Origin: Hymenobacter nitidus
GTDB lineage: Bacteria > Bacteroidota > Bacteroidia > Cytophagales > Hymenobacteraceae
NCBI RefSeq assembly: GCF_020447315.1
Contig: NZ_JAJADQ010000002.1
Location: forward strand, 248,001-312,000
Reading direction: 5' to 3'
Length of the DNA stretch: 64,000 nucleotides
The position numbers were made by a program, and so were the translations under genes. This document shows, piece after piece, positions 61,525-64,000 of this stretch. The notes beneath the pieces were generated by a model. The model was not told the DNA's origin and did not search any database. It saw only the letters and a list, made by a program, of their open reading frames with translations. The number at the start of each line of letters is the position of its first letter. Within the stretch, counting starts at the first letter, position 1.

Positions 61525-61755
61525 GGAAAAAAGGGGTGAGTGGGGTGTTGACGGGAAAAAGATAGGAGAAAACTATGAATTACGCTGCATGCGCAAGTTT
61601 TTTCGGTTTGGAAACCTGAATTGCAAGTTTGAGGCCAATACCGGATTGCCCGCGAACTAGTCCCCGGCAACAGGCGGGTACAAGAAAAAAACGTGCTGAT
61701 GGTCAGGTGAATGGCCTGAAACAGGGGCGGGCGGCGCAAAAAAAGGTGTTTTTAT

Positions 61756-61785
61756 TTTGAACCATCCCAAGGGCTTTTAACTTTA
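61756..61785 (+). promoter_or_regulatory. Bacteroidota-type promoter for the structured RNA locus
   Basis: TTTG at 61756-61759 and TAACTTTA at 61778-61785 (seven of eight matches to TAnnTTTG) are 18 bases apart, close to the -33/-7 consensus of the Bacteroidota housekeeping sigma. Transcription would start near 61793, just before the first stem. It is the only promoter in the window where both elements fit. Confidence 0.6.
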
Positions 61786-61881
61786 CCAGCCAGTAGTGAG
61801 TGCTACGACCCCATCCAAGCAGCTCTAAGGTGCTGAGTAGCGCCGATGGGGGATGTCGGATCTAAAGAAAGGAGGTACAAA

Positions 61882-61953
61882 ATGTCTAGTAGTCCCAAAC
61901 AAATCCTGCCAAGCCTGTCGAATGTAGTTCGCTTCACCGCCGAACGCGCTTAA
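61882..61953 (+). CDS. 23-residue leader-type peptide with a strong Shine-Dalgarno
   Basis: The ATG at 61882 is 6 bases after a textbook ribosome-binding site (AAAGGAGGT, 61868-61876), which is very rare in this window. The peptide begins MSSSPKQILPSLSNVV and ends FTAERA, with TAA at 61951. It is too short for a normal protein and lies between a pseudoknot and a series of hairpins, so it may be a leader peptide or regulatory frame. Whether it is translated is unknown. Confidence 0.45.
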   Translation: MSSSPKQILPSLSNVVRFTAERA

Positions 61954-62079
61954 CAACAGCTTTCGCGCGGAACCTCTGTTAGCCCTTCAGGGCGGGTTCC
62001 CGCATTCTGGCAAGGTCTTACTCAAAGGATGACGGGGCTGTACCCCAGACTCGTCGCTTGGTAAGATTTGAAGGATTAG

Positions 62080-62143
62080 ATACCCGGTTCGCCCAGCAGC
62101 CTCTCTGTGAGGTTCTGCATAGGCGGACCGGGTATCGTTTTTT
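62080..62143 (+). terminator. Strong intrinsic terminator of the structured RNA unit
   Basis: The outer stem runs ATACCCGGTTCGCC to GGCGGACCGGGTAT with one wobble, and an inner stem pairs CCTC with GAGG. The T-run CGTTTTTTAT follows, so it works on the plus strand. Confidence 0.85.
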
Positions 62144-62216
62144 ATATCCCTTCGTGAACAAATCAGGGCTGGTGGGCAGCCGGCCAAATACCGGCGGTTA
62201 GCCGGTACGGAACTAC

Positions 62217-62930
62217 CTACCGGCCGCCCGATGAGCCGGCGGCGGTTTTTACCTTGGTCTTCACCTTCGTAGCAGGCGCGTCAGCAGATTTGGTCGTCAC
62301 CTTGGTTTTCACCGTCGACTTCTCGGCCGCCGGCTTACTTTCTTCTACGCCCAGCACCCGGCGGATACCCATGAAGCGCCGCTCGTAGTCAGTGCCTTCT
62401 ACCTGGCTTACTTTCACCCCCGAAGCGCGGCGGGCCGATGACGAATGAATAAAACGCAGCGGTTCGCCCGGGTGCGAAATGATGATACCCGCGTGCCCTG
62501 GCGTGGTGGAAGTAGCGGCCGTGCCGGTAAAAATGACCATGTCGCCACGGCGGGCCTCTTCCCGGGCTACCGGCCGGCCCGTATCGATGAGCAGGGCCGT
62601 GGAGTGGGGTACGCTCACGCCAAAGTGCCCGTATACGTACATCAGAAAGCCCGAGCAGTCGAAGCCGCCGGTGGGCGTGGTGCCGGCGTAGGTGTAGGGC
62701 GAGCCCAGCTGCCGCATGGCAAACTCAATGAGGCTGTCGGCCTGGGGCAGGGCGGTGGCCGCGGGAGCCGCTGCTAGTGCGCCCGGCGTGGTATTGGATA
62801 CCGACCGGGCCGGCAAGCCGGTGACGATGGCCACCCGGTTGGGGGCGGCAGGGGCCCGGAAGCGTTGCCAGCCGAAAAAGGCCAAGATTCCTGTAACCAA
62901 GAGAAGAAAGGTAAGCCAGACGTAACGCAT
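62217..62930 (-). CDS. NlpC/P60 (C40) family cysteine peptidase
   Basis: The 237-residue protein has an N-terminal signal or anchor (about 3-20, YVWLTFLLLVTGILAFFG). The C40 catalytic residues are C92 (GFDCSGFLMYVY), H146 (TPGHAGIII) and H162 (FIHSSSA). These enzymes cut gamma-D-glutamyl-diaminopimelate or similar bonds in peptidoglycan. The last 50 residues are a Lys/Thr/Ala-rich tail (KVKTKVKTAAGSSG and the like) of unknown use, similar in composition to the SurE tail. It faces away from the structured RNA unit. Confidence 0.9.
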   Translation of the reverse strand: MRYVWLTFLLLVTGILAFFGWQRFRAPAAPNRVAIVTGLPARSVSNTTPGALAAAPAATALPQADSLIEFAMRQLGSPYTYAGTTPTGGFDCSGFLMYVYGHFGVSVPHSTALLIDTGRPVAREEARRGDMVIFTGTAATSTTPGHAGIIISHPGEPLRFIHSSSARRASGVKVSQVEGTDYERRFMGIRRVLGVEESKPAAEKSTVKTKVTTKSADAPATKVKTKVKTAAGSSGGR

Positions 62931-63132
62931 AGTGCTTTAAACGAAACCCCGCGGAATGGGTGGGGCTCGGAGCCCTAACGGCGGAGCTTGGGCGGGGGTT
63001 CCTGCTTAATTTGGGGCCGGTGGGCGCAAAACCGCGGCGGCGCCTTGATTTCACCAGTATCTTGCAACCCCGCCTGCTTTCCCGTGTCGGGGTAAGTTCC
63101 CACCGTCTTTTTCATTTCAACCGTTCCTTTTC

Positions 63133-64000
63133 ATGTTCCAATCCTGTTTCCGCCGGCTGCTGGCCGTAGTGGCCGTGCTGCTGCTGAGTCAGTTTGCCCC
63201 GGCCCGGGCGGCGTCCACGCTGCGCTACACCTTGTCGATGCCGGCGCCCCAAACCCACTACTTTGAAGTCGAAATGGCCCTGGGGGGCTTCAGCAAGCAG
63301 TACACCGACGTAAAGATGCCGGTGTGGGCACCGGGCTCGTACCTGGTCCGGGAATTTGCCAAAAACGTGGAGGGCTTCGAGGCCAAAGCCGGCAACGAAG
63401 CGCTGCGGACCGAGAAAATTACCAAGAATACCTGGCGCGTGTACCACCCCCGGGCCAAGGATTTCACGGTGCGCTACCGCGTGTATGCCTTCGAGCTGAG
63501 CGTGCGCACCAGCTTTATCGACGCGGCCCACGGCTACCTGAACGGCACCAGCGTGTTTATGTACCCGGCCGAAGGCCAGCAGCTGCCCAGCACCCTGACG
63601 GTGCAGCCCGCTCCGGGCTGGACACAGGTAACCACCAGCCTGAAGCCCGCCGGTGGCACGTTCACCTACCGCTCGGCCAACTACGATGAGCTGGCCGACT
63701 CACCCATCGAAATCGGCACCCACAAGGTGCTGAGCTTCGATGTGAACGGCACGCCTCACACCATTGCCATGTTTGGCAACCCGCAATACGATGAGGCCCG
63801 GCTGCTCTCGGATATGAAGCGCACCTGCGAGGAAGCGCACCGTGTGGTGGGCCAGAACCCGTTGGACCGCTACGTCTTCATCATTCACAACATCGACCGG
63901 GGCACCGGCGGCCTGGAGCACCTGTTCTCCACCACGCTGTCGGTTTCGCGCAATGCCTACAGCTCGGAGGCGGGCTGGAAAGGGTTTCTGGGCCTGGTGG
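63133..64000 (+). CDS. M61 family glycyl aminopeptidase, N-terminal part (cut by window end)
   Basis: The first 289 codons are present and the gene runs off the window. A signal peptide (MFQSCFRRLLAVVAVLLLS, cleavage near ARAA) leads into the N-terminal beta domain of M61 peptidases (YTLSMPAPQTHYFEVEMAL, VKMPVWAPGSYLVREFAKNV). GTGGLEHLFSTTLSVSRNAY near residue 258 is the conserved loop before the catalytic domain. The HExxH zinc motif and the C-terminal PDZ domain would lie beyond 64000. It is an exported metallopeptidase. Confidence 0.92.
   Translation, partial: MFQSCFRRLLAVVAVLLLSQFAPARAASTLRYTLSMPAPQTHYFEVEMALGGFSKQYTDVKMPVWAPGSYLVREFAKNVEGFEAKAGNEALRTEKITKNTWRVYHPRAKDFTVRYRVYAFELSVRTSFIDAAHGYLNGTSVFMYPAEGQQLPSTLTVQPAPGWTQVTTSLKPAGGTFTYRSANYDELADSPIEIGTHKVLSFDVNGTPHTIAMFGNPQYDEARLLSDMKRTCEEAHRVVGQNPLDRYVFIIHNIDRGTGGLEHLFSTTLSVSRNAYSSEAGWKGFLGLV

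Larger units (their letters stand above)
61793..62145 (+). ncRNA. Candidate structured RNA of unknown class (about 350 nt)
   Basis: No protein gene lies on this strand for 690 bases, yet the sequence is well organised. A promoter ends just upstream. Stem 1 (GTGCTAC 61800-61806 with GTAGCGC 61837-61843) and a loop-to-downstream pair (CCCCATC 61809-61815 with GATGGGG 61845-61851) can form a pseudoknot. A Shine-Dalgarno and 23-codon frame follow (61868-61953), then GCCC/GGGC and GCGGG/CCCGC hairpins, then a TCTTAC/GTAAGA-closed hairpin around GGGG/CCCC. A large hairpin (ATACCCGGT/ACCGGGTAT, 62080-62135) with a T-run (62138-62143) ends the unit. It is not tmRNA, RNase P, SRP or any riboswitch I could match. 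Confidence 0.55.

Noticed and set aside
61793..62145. Structured locus considered as tmRNA
   Set aside because: The size and internal short frame fit loosely, but there is no tRNA-like acceptor formed by the ends, no CCA, and the peptide does not end like a Bacteroidota tag (YALAA).

Overview
The window is a stretch of chromosome from a GC-rich member of the Bacteroidota, most likely Hymenobacter or a close relative in the Cytophagales (inference). The support is: a C-terminal type IX secretion (T9SS) type B sorting module at 54853-57060 and a type A sorting module at 57215-59224; several promoter-like TAnnTTTG boxes; an almost complete lack of Shine-Dalgarno sequences; many lipoproteins and exported peptidases; and several families of short dispersed palindromic repeats. 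No rRNA, tRNA, transposase, integrase or CRISPR array was seen.

Layout. 1-2.7 kb: the end of a sensor kinase, a lone receiver protein and acetyl-CoA synthetase (acs). 2.9-9.7 kb: a histidine phosphatase, a zinc alcohol dehydrogenase, fumarylacetoacetase (fahA), an AT-rich membrane protein, and an Fe-S pair (Mrp ATPase plus Nfu-type scaffold). 10-13 kb: an ECF sigma factor, an anti-sigma factor with HEAT-like repeats, and two DUF4097-like exported proteins. 13.6-16.9 kb: primase dnaG and a K+ channel with RCK domains. 16.9-20.1 kb: an island of six small, mostly unrecognised, same-strand genes punctuated by a conserved motif. 20.4-22.9 kb: two glycosyltransferases. 23.1-24.3 kb: ribBA. 25-28 kb: a secreted protein and an ABC exporter. 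28-37 kb: an M14 peptidase, a DoxX protein, surE, a DUF1028 protein, a phosphatase lipoprotein, a DUF3298-like protein and an M28 peptidase. 37-44 kb: a 2H phosphoesterase, an OmpA lipoprotein, a subtilase with a beta-barrel partner, an M23 peptidase and an HMG-CoA-lyase-like enzyme. 44.6-53.2 kb: a LutA-like protein, dapA, a polysaccharide deacetylase, a rhodanese, DNA ligase ligA and envelope proteins. 53.4-64 kb: a frameshifted gene, a COX3-like protein, two T9SS cargo proteins, a GreA-like protein, twin DUF2147 proteins, an NlpC/P60 peptidase and a truncated M61 peptidase.

Most of the window is ordinary housekeeping and envelope content. Three things stand out. (1) At 61756-62145 there is an isolated plus-strand unit: a good Bacteroidota promoter, a potential pseudoknot, a textbook Shine-Dalgarno before a 23-codon frame, several hairpins and a strong intrinsic terminator. 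It has no protein gene and fits no RNA class I could match. (2) At 16.9-20.1 kb small orphan genes are separated by a roughly 20-bp motif; a longer 137-bp form occurs at 16932-17068 and again at 24411-24548, giving a cassette-array appearance without a visible integrase. (3) A composite repeat carries an intrinsic-terminator core; in two copies the core is the exact reverse complement while the flanks keep the same orientation.

All calls come from reading the sequence. Family names rest on motifs I recognise and no database search was run.
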